Below, piece by piece: positions 1-7,721 of a DNA stretch of 34,485 nucleotides (position 1 is its first letter; every line of letters begins with the position of its first letter). Where the stretch lies: positions 1 to 34,485 of the forward strand of contig JAJTGL010000023.1 in the NCBI GenBank assembly GCA_021297795.1, written 5' to 3'. A program made the translations under genes and the position numbers. Below the pieces are notes generated by a model. The model had not been told where the DNA came from, ran no database searches, and saw only the letters and a list, made by a program, of their open reading frames with translations. The stretch is from Planctomycetaceae bacterium (lineage in GTDB: Bacteria > Planctomycetota > Phycisphaerae > Phycisphaerales > SM1A02).

Positions 1-386
1 AGATTGCGCCGCTCTTGCCCGCGATCCACGCCGCCGTCGTCGAGCCCGCGCCGAGCGGCATCATGTTCGCCGACGGCATCCGCACGAGCGGCCTCGAGAT
101 CCTGGCGCAGCATCGGATCGCCGAAGGCCTGCCGCTCTGTATCGATCTCATCGAGCCGGGGCGTTGGGGGCTTGATGGCCGCATCGGCCGCTGCCTTGCC
201 GCGCTGAAGGTCTACGGCGGTGCCGCGAAGTCGGAGGTTCCGCGCCTCCGCGCCCTCGAGCGCGAGCTCGTAGAGCGCGGTTGGAAGGACAAGAAGCTCG
301 CGGATCTGAAGCTCGGCGAACTCATGGCGTTCATCGAGTCGGAGCCGGTGGGTGAGCCGCTTGTTGCACTCGGCGATGCGCGATAG
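1..386 (+). CDS. C-terminal part of an unrecognised protein (5' end cut)
   Basis: The reading frame is already open at base 3 and runs to a TAG stop at 384-386, so this is the last ~127 residues of a gene that starts before the window. A TTG at 15 could serve as a start, but the frame stays open before it, so I treat the gene as truncated. The fragment has no membrane segment. Its second half is rich in charged residues (RALERELVERGWKDKKLADL) and looks helical. I do not recognise a family. It converges on the minus-strand gene ending at 407, with 20 bp between the two stops and no clear terminator hairpin. Confidence 0.6.
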   Translation, partial: IAPLLPAIHAAVVEPAPSGIMFADGIRTSGLEILAQHRIAEGLPLCIDLIEPGRWGLDGRIGRCLAALKVYGGAAKSEVPRLRALERELVERGWKDKKLADLKLGELMAFIESEPVGEPLVALGDAR

Positions 387-406
387 CAGCGATCGCCCAG
401 CTTGGC

Positions 407-979
407 TCAGTCGATCGTGATCACACCGAACACAACCAGCGTGATCAGCACGAACACGAACGCGACGAAGCCGAGCAGCAGGAGCCCGGGTAGATCGATC
501 GCCAGTCGCGCGATCGTGACTCCGCGGAACGACTCCCGCAGCCAGCTCCGCACCGTGGGCGTCCGTTGCACGGTTGCGTCGGCACCACATTCGGAGCACC
601 GCGCGTTGGGCGGAGAGTCGGCGAATCCCCCGATCAGATAGCCGCATCCCGCGCATCGCTGATCCTCGCGAGGGCGCAGATGTCCGAGCCAGCACCAACG
701 CACCCCGGCGAAGCCGATCGCCGCCAGCATGACGAGCGGCCCGTAGGCGTTCAGGTAGTAGGTCAGCGATCCGATCCCGTAGCTTCCTGGGGGATTGGGC
801 TGCGCATTCGCAGACGCGCTCTCCATGACCGAAAGCACCTCCGCGTCGTTCTGCGCGGTCGCGATCCAGGGAATCAGGACGGTGATTGCGATTGCAGTCG
901 GCCACATCCAGTCGCGGAACCGCAGTTTCAGCACTTGGCGGACGCTGCGGCAATCGAAATCGTTGGGTTCCTTCGGCAT
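407..979 (-). CDS. Membrane protein with CxxC...CxxC zinc ribbon
   Basis: A 190-residue protein with three likely membrane segments (about residues 25-43, 80-98 and 160-188). Between the second and third lies a four-cysteine zinc ribbon, C109-x2-C112 and C128-x2-C131, starting CAGCGY. Small membrane proteins with a CxxCGY ribbon are common and uncharacterised in planctomycetes. The frame is open further upstream to 1165, but that extension is arginine-rich and overlaps the end of the next gene, so I place the start at the ATG at 979. No strong Shine-Dalgarno site precedes it. The larger gene ending at 1026 lies 46 bp upstream on the same strand. The function is unknown; metal binding is inferred from the cysteines only. 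Confidence 0.75.
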   Translation of the reverse strand: MPKEPNDFDCRSVRQVLKLRFRDWMWPTAIAITVLIPWIATAQNDAEVLSVMESASANAQPNPPGSYGIGSLTYYLNAYGPLVMLAAIGFAGVRWCWLGHLRPREDQRCAGCGYLIGGFADSPPNARCSECGADATVQRTPTVRSWLRESFRGVTIARLAIDLPGLLLLGFVAFVFVLITLVVFGVITID

Positions 980-1025
980 CCTTGCTCGCAGCCTACTCCA
1001 GTGCGGTCGATACTTGCGGCCGCGG

Positions 1026-3599
1026 TCAGTGCGCCTTGCCCGCCCCGGTCTCGAGGGTCTTCGTTTCGATCTCCTTGGCTCCGACCAGCGCGTCCGCGAA
1101 CGCCCGCCCGATCGGCGCGAGGATCTTCGCGGCACCGAGGTAGTGGTAGCCACCGTTCGACGCACCCGCGAGGCGCTTGCGCTCTTCCGGCGTGAAGTCG
1201 ACCTCTGGGTTCTTCGAACGCTCGCTCCGCTCCACCAGTCGCTCGAGTTCGTCGTCCCAGAAGGGCGCGGTCTCGACGGCGATCACGTTCCCCTTGAACT
1301 CGTCGAGCGTCGACACCTTCCGCTGTGCCTCGCGGAAGTTCTTCATCGGTGGTGTGGTGTCACCCCTCATCCCATCGATCCCCATGACGCCGATCACGAA
1401 AGGCATCTTCGGCGCCGCGAGCTCCGCGCGCACGTCGCGGATGAAGTGGCCGAGCAGTTCGGCGTACAGGTTGTATCCGCCCGACTTGTCCTGATCGGGA
1501 TACACGCCGCCATCGACGTAGTCGTTGAAGCCTTGGAACCAGACGAAGCCGGCCAGTTCATGGCCCCGCGTGGCATCAAAGCCAGGCACCACTCGCGGAA
1601 TGTCGGCGAGCTCTCGCGGTAGTAGACGCCCGTGGCTGCGATCTTCTCTGCCGCAACCTTCGCGGCGTCTTCGCCGCGCGCCGCCCGCTCGGCGAGCTCG
1701 CCCGCACGCCACGCGAACGGCCCCGCGCTCGGCGGGCGGAAGTCGGTGTGCAGGCTCCGACCACCCCATGAGGTCTTGATGAGGAGAATGTCCTCGCCCA
1801 GCCGCTTCTCCATGGTGATGCCGAAGGTGAACTCCGGGCCGATCTTGTTCTCCGGCGCTCCGAACCCGGCCGTCAGGCGGCCCTTCGCCTCGGTGAGGTC
1901 GGTGTAGGCATCGCCGAGGCAGCCCACCGACGAGATCCATGTCCGCTCGCACACCCGCGGCGCGCCATCGGCACCGCGCATCTCCTTGAGGAGCGCGACG
2001 GTCTTCGGGTCGTCGGCCATCGCGTCGAAGGTCGAGATGGCGGCGTGCCCCTGCATGTTCGATTGCCCAGCGAGGATAAACACCTTGATCGGTCGCGACG
2101 CGTTGCCGCGATCGGCGGGCTTGGCCGGCGGGGGCGTCGTTCCCTTGCTCGGCGCCGTAGCCCGCGTTGTCGCGGTTCGGCTGGTAGTAGTAGGTTCCGT
2201 CGGTGCACTGGGCGAGCGCGAACCACCATCGGTTCGCGTCCATCAGCGCGCGGAAACTCGCGGGGTCGATGCTCGCGCCGAGCGCCGTGTAGCCCATACC
2301 CATCGCGGGCGAGCCGTGCGTGTCGGGAAAGCTCTGCGGATGCCTGCCGATGACCGTCGCGTGCAACTGCGCCCGGTCGCGATACACGGCGTCGGGGTGC
2401 GGGCTCAGGAAGTTCGCGATCGCGGCCGCGCCCGTGCGTCCCATGTCGGCCCAGCCGTCGTCGCGCCCGCCGACACCGTCGCCGTACCAGACGTAGCCGT
2501 TCTTCCCGCTGCCGCGCCGCAGGAAGTCGTACGCGGCGTCGTGGTTCGCGCGGTCGATCTCGATCCCGCAGCGCGACATCATGGCGTAGGCAAGCGCGCC
2601 CTGTGCCGTGATCATCGCGATCGGACCGTATCCCTCGAACCCGGGGTTGTGTCCCCAGCCGCCGTGCGAGTCGCGCGGACCCTTCGGGAAACTGTGCGGG
2701 TGCGACTCCTTCGCGCGCGGGTTGATCTGCGACATGTCGAGGTACTGGCCCGCGGCGATGAAGTCGTGCACCTCCTGGAGTTCGGGGAGCACCCACGCCG
2801 CGTGCGTCGCGAGGTAGTACTCGCTGAGCACGAGCGCCGCGCCCATGTATTTCCAGTTCGGAAGCGACGCCTTCGCGTCCGGGTCCGACGCCTTCGTCAC
2901 TTCGCAGAGGCGGCGAACGCACCGCTCCACGGCCGGCATGTACTTCGGGTCTCCGCTTGCAAGGAGCGCAAGCGGCGCGAAGGTGTCATGCACCGCGTCG
3001 CCGAAGGATCCGTCGTCGCGCTGGTGCTCGACGAGGTACTCGAGCAACTCCTTCGCGATCCGGTCCGACTTCGCGCAGTCGGCCGGGTAGTCCTTGCCGA
3101 AGCTGCCGTATGTCGTGCCCACGTCGATCGTGACCGCGAGTTCCGTTCCATCGCGCAGGATCGTCAATGCCAGCTTTCCCGGCGACTTCGCGCGCGCGTC
3201 CTGCGCGGCTTCGAGCGCGGTTGCGAACTCGCCGATCGGTCCCGTCGCGCCGAAGACCTCCTCGCCGTAGCCGTTGAGGTGCGCCTCGCGGAACGGCTGC
3301 CCACCGGCACCGATGATTCGGTCATCCGTGCGGACGATGCCGGCGGCAGGGGAGTTCGCGAACACGTGACGGATCACAAGCGACTTCGGCTCGTCGGTCA
3401 CGAGCTCCGCGCGCATGCCGGTGATGCCGAGGTTGTAGTACCAGCCGGGCACCTCTGCGTCAGGGCCGGACCGCGCGCGCTGCTTCCAGGGGTGACCGCT
3501 GTCGTGGTAGTGGACCTGCGCCGTCGCGGACGCGGCGACGACGAACGTCGCGACGATGGAGACGGCGCACGCGACGAGTGGGAGTGCCCGAAGGTTCAT
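1026..3599 (-). CDS. Secreted DUF6288 / sialate O-acetylesterase protein with two frameshifts
   Basis: One frame is open for 857 codons, but only its two ends read as real protein. Residues 1-28 are a signal peptide. About 45-160 contains a PDZ-like stretch (ANSPAAGIVRTDDRIIGAGG). About 170-490 is a helical-toroid-like region of the DUF6288 type (HQRDDGSFG, GGWGHNPGFEGYGP, DGTYYYQPNRDN). From about base 2134 to 1612 this frame turns into arginine-rich nonsense, while the sialate O-acetylesterase sequence continues in another frame. From ~1612 the first frame is sensible again (ELAGFVWFQGFND, then YHYLGAAK near the end). The pattern fits one extra base near the five-C run (plus-strand G run at 2130-2134) and one missing base near 1611-1613. 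As read, the catalytic Ser (GQSNM) and the C-terminal His lie in different frames, so a working esterase needs both shifts corrected. The cause may be assembly error or recent decay. The likely role is polysaccharide or sialic-acid deacetylation outside the cytoplasm. Confidence 0.7.
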   Translation of the reverse strand: MNLRALPLVACAVSIVATFVVAASATAQVHYHDSGHPWKQRARSGPDAEVPGWYYNLGITGMRAELVTDEPKSLVIRHVFANSPAAGIVRTDDRIIGAGGQPFREAHLNGYGEEVFGATGPIGEFATALEAAQDARAKSPGKLALTILRDGTELAVTIDVGTTYGSFGKDYPADCAKSDRIAKELLEYLVEHQRDDGSFGDAVHDTFAPLALLASGDPKYMPAVERCVRRLCEVTKASDPDAKASLPNWKYMGAALVLSEYYLATHAAWVLPELQEVHDFIAAGQYLDMSQINPRAKESHPHSFPKGPRDSHGGWGHNPGFEGYGPIAMITAQGALAYAMMSRCGIEIDRANHDAAYDFLRRGSGKNGYVWYGDGVGGRDDGWADMGRTGAAAIANFLSPHPDAVYRDRAQLHATVIGRHPQSFPDTHGSPAMGMGYTALGASIDPASFRALMDANRWWFALAQCTDGTYYYQPNRDNAGYGAEQGNDAPAGQARRSRQRVATDQGVYPRWAIEHAGARRHLDLRRDGRRPEDRRAPQGDARCRWRAAGVRADMDLVGGLPRRCLHRPHRGEGPPDGRVRSAGEQDRPGVHLRHHHGEAAGRGHSPHQDLMGWSEPAHRLPPAERGAVRVACGRARRAGGARRRRREGCGREDRSHGRLLPRELADIPRVVPGFDATRGHELAGFVWFQGFNDYVDGGVYPDQDKSGGYNLYAELLGHFIRDVRAELAAPKMPFVIGVMGIDGMRGDTTPPMKNFREAQRKVSTLDEFKGNVIAVETAPFWDDELERLVERSERSKNPEVDFTPEERKRLAGASNGGYHYLGAAKILAPIGRAFADALVGAKEIETKTLETGAGKAH
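1394..2083 (-). pseudogene. Sialate O-acetylesterase segment in the shifted frame
   Basis: This frame holds the middle of the split protein above. It opens with KVFILAGQSNMQG, the SGNH-type serine block of the sialate O-acetylesterase (SASA) family, and runs sensibly through KIGPEFTFGI, ILLIKTSWGGRSLHTDFRPP and TGVYYRES. Sensible sequence extends upstream of the GTG at 2083 (ADRGNASRPIK) to about 2134. After about 1612 this frame degenerates, and the matching sequence (LADIPRVVPGFD) resumes in the frame of the 1026-3599 reading frame. It is best read as part of one gene and not as an independent product. The serine is present here; the WFQGFND block and the C-terminal histidine are encoded in the other frame. 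Confidence 0.65.
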
Positions 3600-3606
3600 G
3601 GCGCCG

Positions 3607-3635
3607 ACCGTACCCGGTCGGAGTGCGCGGGTCTA
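3607..3635 (-). promoter_or_regulatory. Likely sigma-70 promoter, leaderless, for the DUF6288 gene
   Basis: On the minus strand, TAGACC (3630-3635) lies 17 bp before TACGGT (3607-3612), which ends 7 bp before the ATG at 3599. With this spacing transcription would start at or next to the A of the ATG. No Shine-Dalgarno site is visible. Inferred from sequence alone. Confidence 0.45.
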
Positions 3636-3729
3636 TCCCATGCGTCGGTGAAATCCACGCGGCAATGAAATGGTGGTGAAACGACGCTCGCTCATCCGCG
3701 AAGCCAACGCTCGTGGCTGACGCCTCGGC

Positions 3730-4260
3730 TCACGCACCGCGGCGCTGTGCCCGTTTCCACCGCTCGATCTCGCGGGCGAGATGCGATCGTCGGAACCCGC
3801 GGCCCGAGACGAGCCGCTGCCAGTCGGGTGCGTGATCGAAGTGCTGCAGCTGCACGTGGTAGTAGTTGATGTACTCGAGCACCGCGAGGAGGAGCAGCAC
3901 TGCAGGCGCCACGAACTGCGGGGAAAGCTCCGGGCTGCCGTTGATCCACTCCGCTCCGGCGGCGACCGCCGCCGCGGCACACAGGCCGATCGCGGGCCAG
4001 CGCATCCAGGCGAGCAGCGCGATCCTGCCCTTGGTCGCGTCGGGCTCGCCGCGCGCCTTGCGCAGCATCATCCGCAGCACGATGGTGCCGATCACGAGCA
4101 GAAACGAACACGCAAGTCCTGAAAGGACCAGCGCGGTCGAGATCGTCCCACCCGACCTCAGCACCAGGTAGACAGCGAGCGCGGGGATGAGCAAGGCGTT
4201 GCCCGCTTCGATCTTCCAGTAGGTCTCGAGGCGGCGGAGAGGCGAAGCACTGTTGGCCAT
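3730..4260 (-). CDS. Uncharacterised four-segment membrane protein
   Basis: A 176-residue protein with four likely membrane segments: NALLIPALAVYLVL, STALVLSGLACSFLLVIGTI, WPAIGLCAAAAVAAGA and FVAPAVLLLLAVLEYI. After the last segment comes a conserved-looking cytoplasmic tail, YINYYHVQLQHFDHAPDW followed by RSHLAREIERWKRAQ. I do not recognise a named family. The frame is open upstream to 4518, but that extension runs through the palindromic repeat at 4348-4396, so I chose the ATG at 4260 (protein start MANSASPLRRLETYWKIEAGN, first residues only). No good ribosome binding site precedes it. Confidence 0.7.
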   Translation of the reverse strand: MANSASPLRRLETYWKIEAGNALLIPALAVYLVLRSGGTISTALVLSGLACSFLLVIGTIVLRMMLRKARGEPDATKGRIALLAWMRWPAIGLCAAAAVAAGAEWINGSPELSPQFVAPAVLLLLAVLEYINYYHVQLQHFDHAPDWQRLVSGRGFRRSHLAREIERWKRAQRRGA

Positions 4261-4347
4261 AGAGGTCTCGCAGGGGGCATTCGTGTCGGCTCGTGAAAAC
4301 CGCCAAAGCCATTGGGCAAACCGCGAGTACAATACTGCCCTCCCAAC

Positions 4348-4396
4348 GAACAAGCGGGTTGACCGTTCTCGGTCAACCCGCTTTGGGAACTCCCCG
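4348..4396 (-). repeat. 49-bp hairpin repeat, copy 1 (away from a tRNA)
   Basis: These 49 bases are identical to 5760-5808. The core is a perfect 14-bp palindrome, AAGCGGGTTGACCG (4352-4365), loop TTCT, and its complement (4370-4383). The right-hand end, TCCCCG at 4391-4396, equals the first six plus-strand bases of the tRNA-Asn 3' end found in copy 2, but no tRNA body follows here. It sits in the spacer between the S66 peptidase gene and the membrane protein gene, where it could act as a terminator. Confidence 0.9.
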
Positions 4397-4492
4397 GGCG
4401 AAACGGATCCCAACTTTAGATCGCGTTCTGAGCGTCCTAGAGGGGGTGACGGCCGATCCCTTCGCACCTTGCGAGCAGGGTGGCGATCGAAA

Positions 4493-4511
4493 CGGGGGGC
4501 AACAGCCCCCG
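4493..4511 (-). terminator. Possible terminator hairpin after the S66 peptidase gene
   Basis: On the minus strand GGGGGC, loop TGTT, GCCCCC follows the stop codon at 4515 within 5 bp, and then GTTT. The stem is short but all G-C; the T run is weak. A second, stronger hairpin (4352-4383) lies ~110 bp further on. Confidence 0.4.
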
Positions 4512-4514
4512 CCG

Positions 4515-5564
4515 TCAACTCACCACCGCTGGCTCGAGCACCGTGATCTGTGCAGCCGCGCCGTGCGTGTCAAGGCGCACGCGCACGCCCTGCGCGATCG
4601 TCAGCATCGGGGTCGTGTGGCAGCAGTCGAAGTCGGTCGCGATCGGGAACGCCGGATCGCGCCCAAGTTCGCCACGGATCGCCTCGAGAAGGAGATCCTC
4701 GACCGCGATCGGGCAGCCCTCGTCCGACCAATGTTCGACCCGGCCCCAGACCAGTCCGGCGACCTTCGAGAAGACGCCGAGCGCCGCGAGGTGGCGGAAC
4801 GCGCGCTCCGCCTGCGTGGGCGAGCTCGACATGTCCTCGATGAAGAGGATGACGCCGTCGAAGTCCGGCATCTCGGGGGTGCCTGTGTTCGAGCGAAGCG
4901 TGTTGAGGTTCAGCGCCAGCGCCGGGCCCTCGGCAAGGCCATGCGTGACGGTGCGCCAGCCACCGTGCGGCTCCCAGGTGCGCGGCTCGGTGCGCCACGC
5001 GTCGGTGCGGGCATCGCGCATGTGACGGCTCCAGCGGCTCGGTGCGACGAGTTCGCGCGAGCCAGAGAGATGCCGCATCGTCGCATCGAGGAACGAATCG
5101 ATCATCTCGTGCGGCAGTTCGGGCCACTCGCCGAAGTTCGGCACCACGGCGGGCCCGTAGAAGGTCGACAGCCCCGCGTGGCGCATGAACGCGAGGTGCA
5201 GCGAGGTGATGTCGCTGTATCCGCAGAAGATCTTGGGGTTTGCCCGCACGGCCGCGAAGTCGAGGTACGGCACGAGGCTCGACGAGTTGCTGCCGCCGAT
5301 CGTCGTGATGATCGCGCGCACCTCGCGGTTGGAGAAGAGCTCGTTGATCTCGGCGGCGCGCTCCTGCGGCGTCCCCGATCGCGCGCCTTGCGAGGTCGCT
5401 CGCGCGGTCAGGCTGCCCTCGATCACGCGGAAACCGAGCCGCGTGAGCTCGGCGACGCCGTGGAGGTACTTCGCACGGAACGCGACATGCGCGGGAAACG
5501 ACGGCGTGCAGATGCCGATCGTGTCTCCGGGGCGGAGCGCAGCCGGGCGGGTGAGACTCCTCAT
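4515..5564 (-). CDS. S66-family serine peptidase, MccF-like (LD-carboxypeptidase family)
   Basis: A 349-residue protein of peptidase family S66. The catalytic triad can be placed by motif: Ser117 in KIFCGYSDITSLHLA, Glu243 in ILFIEDMSSSP and His316 in DFDCCHTTPM. The stretch GGSNSSSLVPYLDF (around residue 90) and LSTFYGP resemble the MccF branch of the family more than housekeeping LdcA. MccF enzymes hydrolyse microcin C and related aminoacyl-sulfamoyl adenylates and so detoxify them; LdcA recycles murein tetrapeptides. There is no signal peptide, so it should be cytoplasmic. The start is the ATG at 5564; no Shine-Dalgarno site is seen, and CATACT lies 7 bp upstream. The gene stands alone between two identical 49-bp repeats, and no microcin biosynthesis gene is nearby. 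Family assignment is firm; MccF-like substrate is inferred. Confidence 0.9.
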   Translation of the reverse strand: MRSLTRPAALRPGDTIGICTPSFPAHVAFRAKYLHGVAELTRLGFRVIEGSLTARATSQGARSGTPQERAAEINELFSNREVRAIITTIGGSNSSSLVPYLDFAAVRANPKIFCGYSDITSLHLAFMRHAGLSTFYGPAVVPNFGEWPELPHEMIDSFLDATMRHLSGSRELVAPSRWSRHMRDARTDAWRTEPRTWEPHGGWRTVTHGLAEGPALALNLNTLRSNTGTPEMPDFDGVILFIEDMSSSPTQAERAFRHLAALGVFSKVAGLVWGRVEHWSDEGCPIAVEDLLLEAIRGELGRDPAFPIATDFDCCHTTPMLTIAQGVRVRLDTHGAAAQITVLEPAVVS

Positions 5565-5759
5565 CGCCGTCAGTATGACTGAGTTTCGAGACGCTTGCGC
5601 CTAGCGCGAGCCACGCGAACCTGTTCACCGAGAGCAGAGAGCGCGTGAGAGCAACCCCTCTCGCGGGGCGACTTCACGGACCCACGGATCGGTGCGAGCG
5701 AGAGAGCGGGGAGATGCCCCCCGGCGCCTCAGGATCGATGTTCCCGCGTCCCCACCAAT

Positions 5760-5808
5760 GAACAAGCGGGTTGACCGTTCTCGGTCAACCCGCTTTGGGA
5801 ACTCCCCG
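5760..5808 (-). repeat. 49-bp hairpin repeat, copy 2 (tRNA-Asn terminator)
   Basis: Identical to 4348-4396. The palindrome occupies 5764-5777 and 5782-5795 with loop 5778-5781. Read on the minus strand it follows the tRNA-Asn 3' end directly, and bases 5802-5808 belong to the tRNA itself. The natural reading is that this is the tRNA transcription terminator, although only short T tracts flank the stem. Confidence 0.9.
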
Positions 5809-5874
5809 AACTGGACTCGAACCAGTGACATGCGAGTTAACAGCTCGCCGCTCTACCAACTGAGCTATCGGGGA
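5802..5874 (-). tRNA. tRNA-Asn (anticodon GTT)
   Basis: On the minus strand the sequence folds into a standard cloverleaf. The acceptor stem is TCCCCGA with TCGGGGA, the D arm GCTC/GAGC, the anticodon stem GCGAG/CTCGC around loop CTGTTAA (anticodon GTT), and the T arm ACTGG/CCAGT around TTCGAGT. The discriminator base is G at 5802, as expected for tRNA-Asn. The CCA end is not encoded. It has its own promoter at 5893-5920 and a palindromic hairpin just downstream. No other tRNA is in the window. Confidence 0.97.
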
Positions 5875-5892
5875 ATGGGATGTGGGACGGAA

Positions 5893-5920
5893 AGTCTACC
5901 GTCCGCCGCAGGATCGTCAA
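5893..5920 (-). promoter_or_regulatory. Sigma-70 promoter of tRNA-Asn
   Basis: On the minus strand TTGACG (5915-5920), a 16-bp spacer, and TAGACT (5893-5898). Transcription would start near 5886, about 12 nt before the mature tRNA 5' end at 5874. The -35 matches consensus in five of six positions. Confidence 0.75.
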
Positions 5921-6023
5921 GGCGGTGGGGCGACTTCAGCCCGGTCGGAGGGAAATCGGGGATCGCCACTGGAAATCGGGCAATTCCGGCCCGATCCTGG
6001 CCGTTGCGAACCCGGAGAAATCC

Positions 6024-7676
6024 ATGCAAGGAACATCCCTTCGAACCATGCTGCAGGTGCCCGCCCGCCGAGAAGCGAGGGCGAGCGGTCGCACCCGTCG
6101 GCCGACGGCGGCCTCTCCGTGGGGCGTGGCGCGCGCTCTTGCCGTGGGTGTGTCGCTCTCCTCCGCCACCTCCACCTTCACCTTCGCGCAGCCGGCCGTC
6201 GCTCCGAAGGCGAAGCAGGAAGAGCCGCCAACCTACGCGACCGACATCGCTCCGATCGTCGCGCGCTCGTGCACCGAGTGCCATCGCACGGGTGGCGTCG
6301 CGCCGTTCTCGCTCGAGACCGCCGACGACCTCGTTCGTCGCGCGCGCACGATCGCGCGCGTCGTCGAGGACGAGACGATGCCGCCCTGGTTCGCGGAACT
6401 CCCCGCGGGCTCGCCGCATCGATTCACGAACGACGCCTCGCTGACCGATCGGGAAAAGCAACTGCTCATCGCCTGGCTCGAGTCGAGCGACCGTCCGCTC
6501 GGCGACACATCAAAGTCACCCGCGCCGCGCGGCCCCGCGCCCGAGTGGCGCATCGGGAAGCCCGACCTCGTCGTCGAACTGCCGCGCGAGGTCGAGGTGA
6601 AGGCGACGGGCACCATGCCCTACGTCAACCTCCGCGTCGAGACCGGATTCACCGAGGATCGCTGGGTACGCGCGTGGGAAGTCGCGCCGACCTCGCGCGA
6701 TGTCGTGCACCACGTGCTCGTCTTCGCCGTTCCGAAGGGCGCACGCGGCCCTGCCGACGAATCGCGCGGCTTCTTCGCGGCGTACGTGCCGGGCAACGGC
6801 TCGAAGATCTACGACGCCTTGCGCGCAAAGCGCCTGCCCGCGGGCTGCGACCTCGTCTTCCAGCTGCACTACACGCCGAACGGCCGCGCCACCACCGATC
6901 GCACGCGCCTCGGCCTCGTGTTCGCCGACGCGAAGCCGAAGCACGAGGTTCGCACCGCGGGCCTCTTCGATCCGAAGCTCGACATCCCGCCCGGTGCGGC
7001 CGACCATCGCGAGGGCGCGGCGCTCACGGTGCCCTTCGATGCGCGGCTTCTGGCATGGATCCCCCACATGCACAATCGCGGCAAGAGCTTCCGCGCGTAC
7101 CGCGAGGTTCCGCGCGCGACAACCGGGTCGACGGCCGGTGCTTCATCGGGCGATGCCGCCACCGACGCGACCGCCGACGCGCCCACTGACACGACCATCG
7201 ACACGACCACCGCCCGCGAGATCCTGCTTGACGTGCCGCGCTACGACTTCGATTGGCAGCTGTCCTACGAATACGCCGAGCCCGTGCTCATCACGCGCGG
7301 CACCGTGCTCGGCATCGAGGCCGTCTTCGACAACTCGGCGGCGAACCCCGCGAACCCTGATCCGACGGCGCGCGTGCGCTGGGGCCAGCAGACGACCGAC
7401 GAGATGCTGATCGGCTACATCGAGTACGAGCTCGTCGACGAGTCCGCCGATGGCTTCGGCGGCGCCGCCGGCTTCGGTGGCGCCGCGCGCGGACTCCGCC
7501 GTGATCGCGCCGCGCAGTTCGCGTTCCTCGACGACGATGGCGACGGTGCGATCGAGAAGGGGGAGGGCGGCGCGATCGTGGCCCGTGCCTTCGAGGCGGC
7601 CGACGCCGACGGCGACGGTCGCATCACCCGCGCCGAGTTCGACGCGTTCGTCGCGCGTCGCCGCCGGGCCGACTGA
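6024..7676 (+). CDS. Secreted c-type heme / PHM-like copper monooxygenase with EF-hands
   Basis: A 550-residue exported protein. A signal-like segment (ALAVGVSLSSATSTFTFA) precedes a single c-type heme site CTECH (residues 83-87), followed by GGVAPFSL and MPPWFAE, typical of the cytochrome part of these planctomycete proteins. The rest matches a type II ascorbate-dependent copper monooxygenase (PHM family). All six copper ligands can be proposed: His229-His230 (VVHHVLVF) and His282 (QLHYTPNG) for one copper, His348, His350 (PHMHNRG) and Met461 (DEMLIGY) for the other. A Thr/Asp-rich insert lies between the last histidines and Met461. The C-terminus carries two EF-hand loops (503-514 and 527-538). 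The start is the ATG at 6024 with GGAG about 8 nt upstream; the longer frame begins at 5880, near the tRNA 5' end, and is rejected. Substrate unknown; heme may deliver electrons to copper in place of ascorbate (inference). Confidence 0.85.
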   Translation: MQGTSLRTMLQVPARREARASGRTRRPTAASPWGVARALAVGVSLSSATSTFTFAQPAVAPKAKQEEPPTYATDIAPIVARSCTECHRTGGVAPFSLETADDLVRRARTIARVVEDETMPPWFAELPAGSPHRFTNDASLTDREKQLLIAWLESSDRPLGDTSKSPAPRGPAPEWRIGKPDLVVELPREVEVKATGTMPYVNLRVETGFTEDRWVRAWEVAPTSRDVVHHVLVFAVPKGARGPADESRGFFAAYVPGNGSKIYDALRAKRLPAGCDLVFQLHYTPNGRATTDRTRLGLVFADAKPKHEVRTAGLFDPKLDIPPGAADHREGAALTVPFDARLLAWIPHMHNRGKSFRAYREVPRATTGSTAGASSGDAATDATADAPTDTTIDTTTAREILLDVPRYDFDWQLSYEYAEPVLITRGTVLGIEAVFDNSAANPANPDPTARVRWGQQTTDEMLIGYIEYELVDESADGFGGAAGFGGAARGLRRDRAAQFAFLDDDGDGAIEKGEGGAIVARAFEAADADGDGRITRAEFDAFVARRRRAD

Positions 7677-7721
7677 CGCATCCACACGCGTCGCGCGGGC
7701 TCCCCGTCAGGGTCGGAAGTC

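Noticed and set aside
1986-3668. A 560-codon plus-strand frame opposite the DUF6288 gene
   Set aside because: Antisense shadow; the minus strand encodes a signal peptide and clear family sequence.
4348-5808. An integrated mobile element at tRNA-Asn
   Set aside because: The repeats fit, but there is no integrase, only 6-7 tRNA bases are duplicated, and the interval is just 1.4 kb; reported as an observation, not called as a mobile element.
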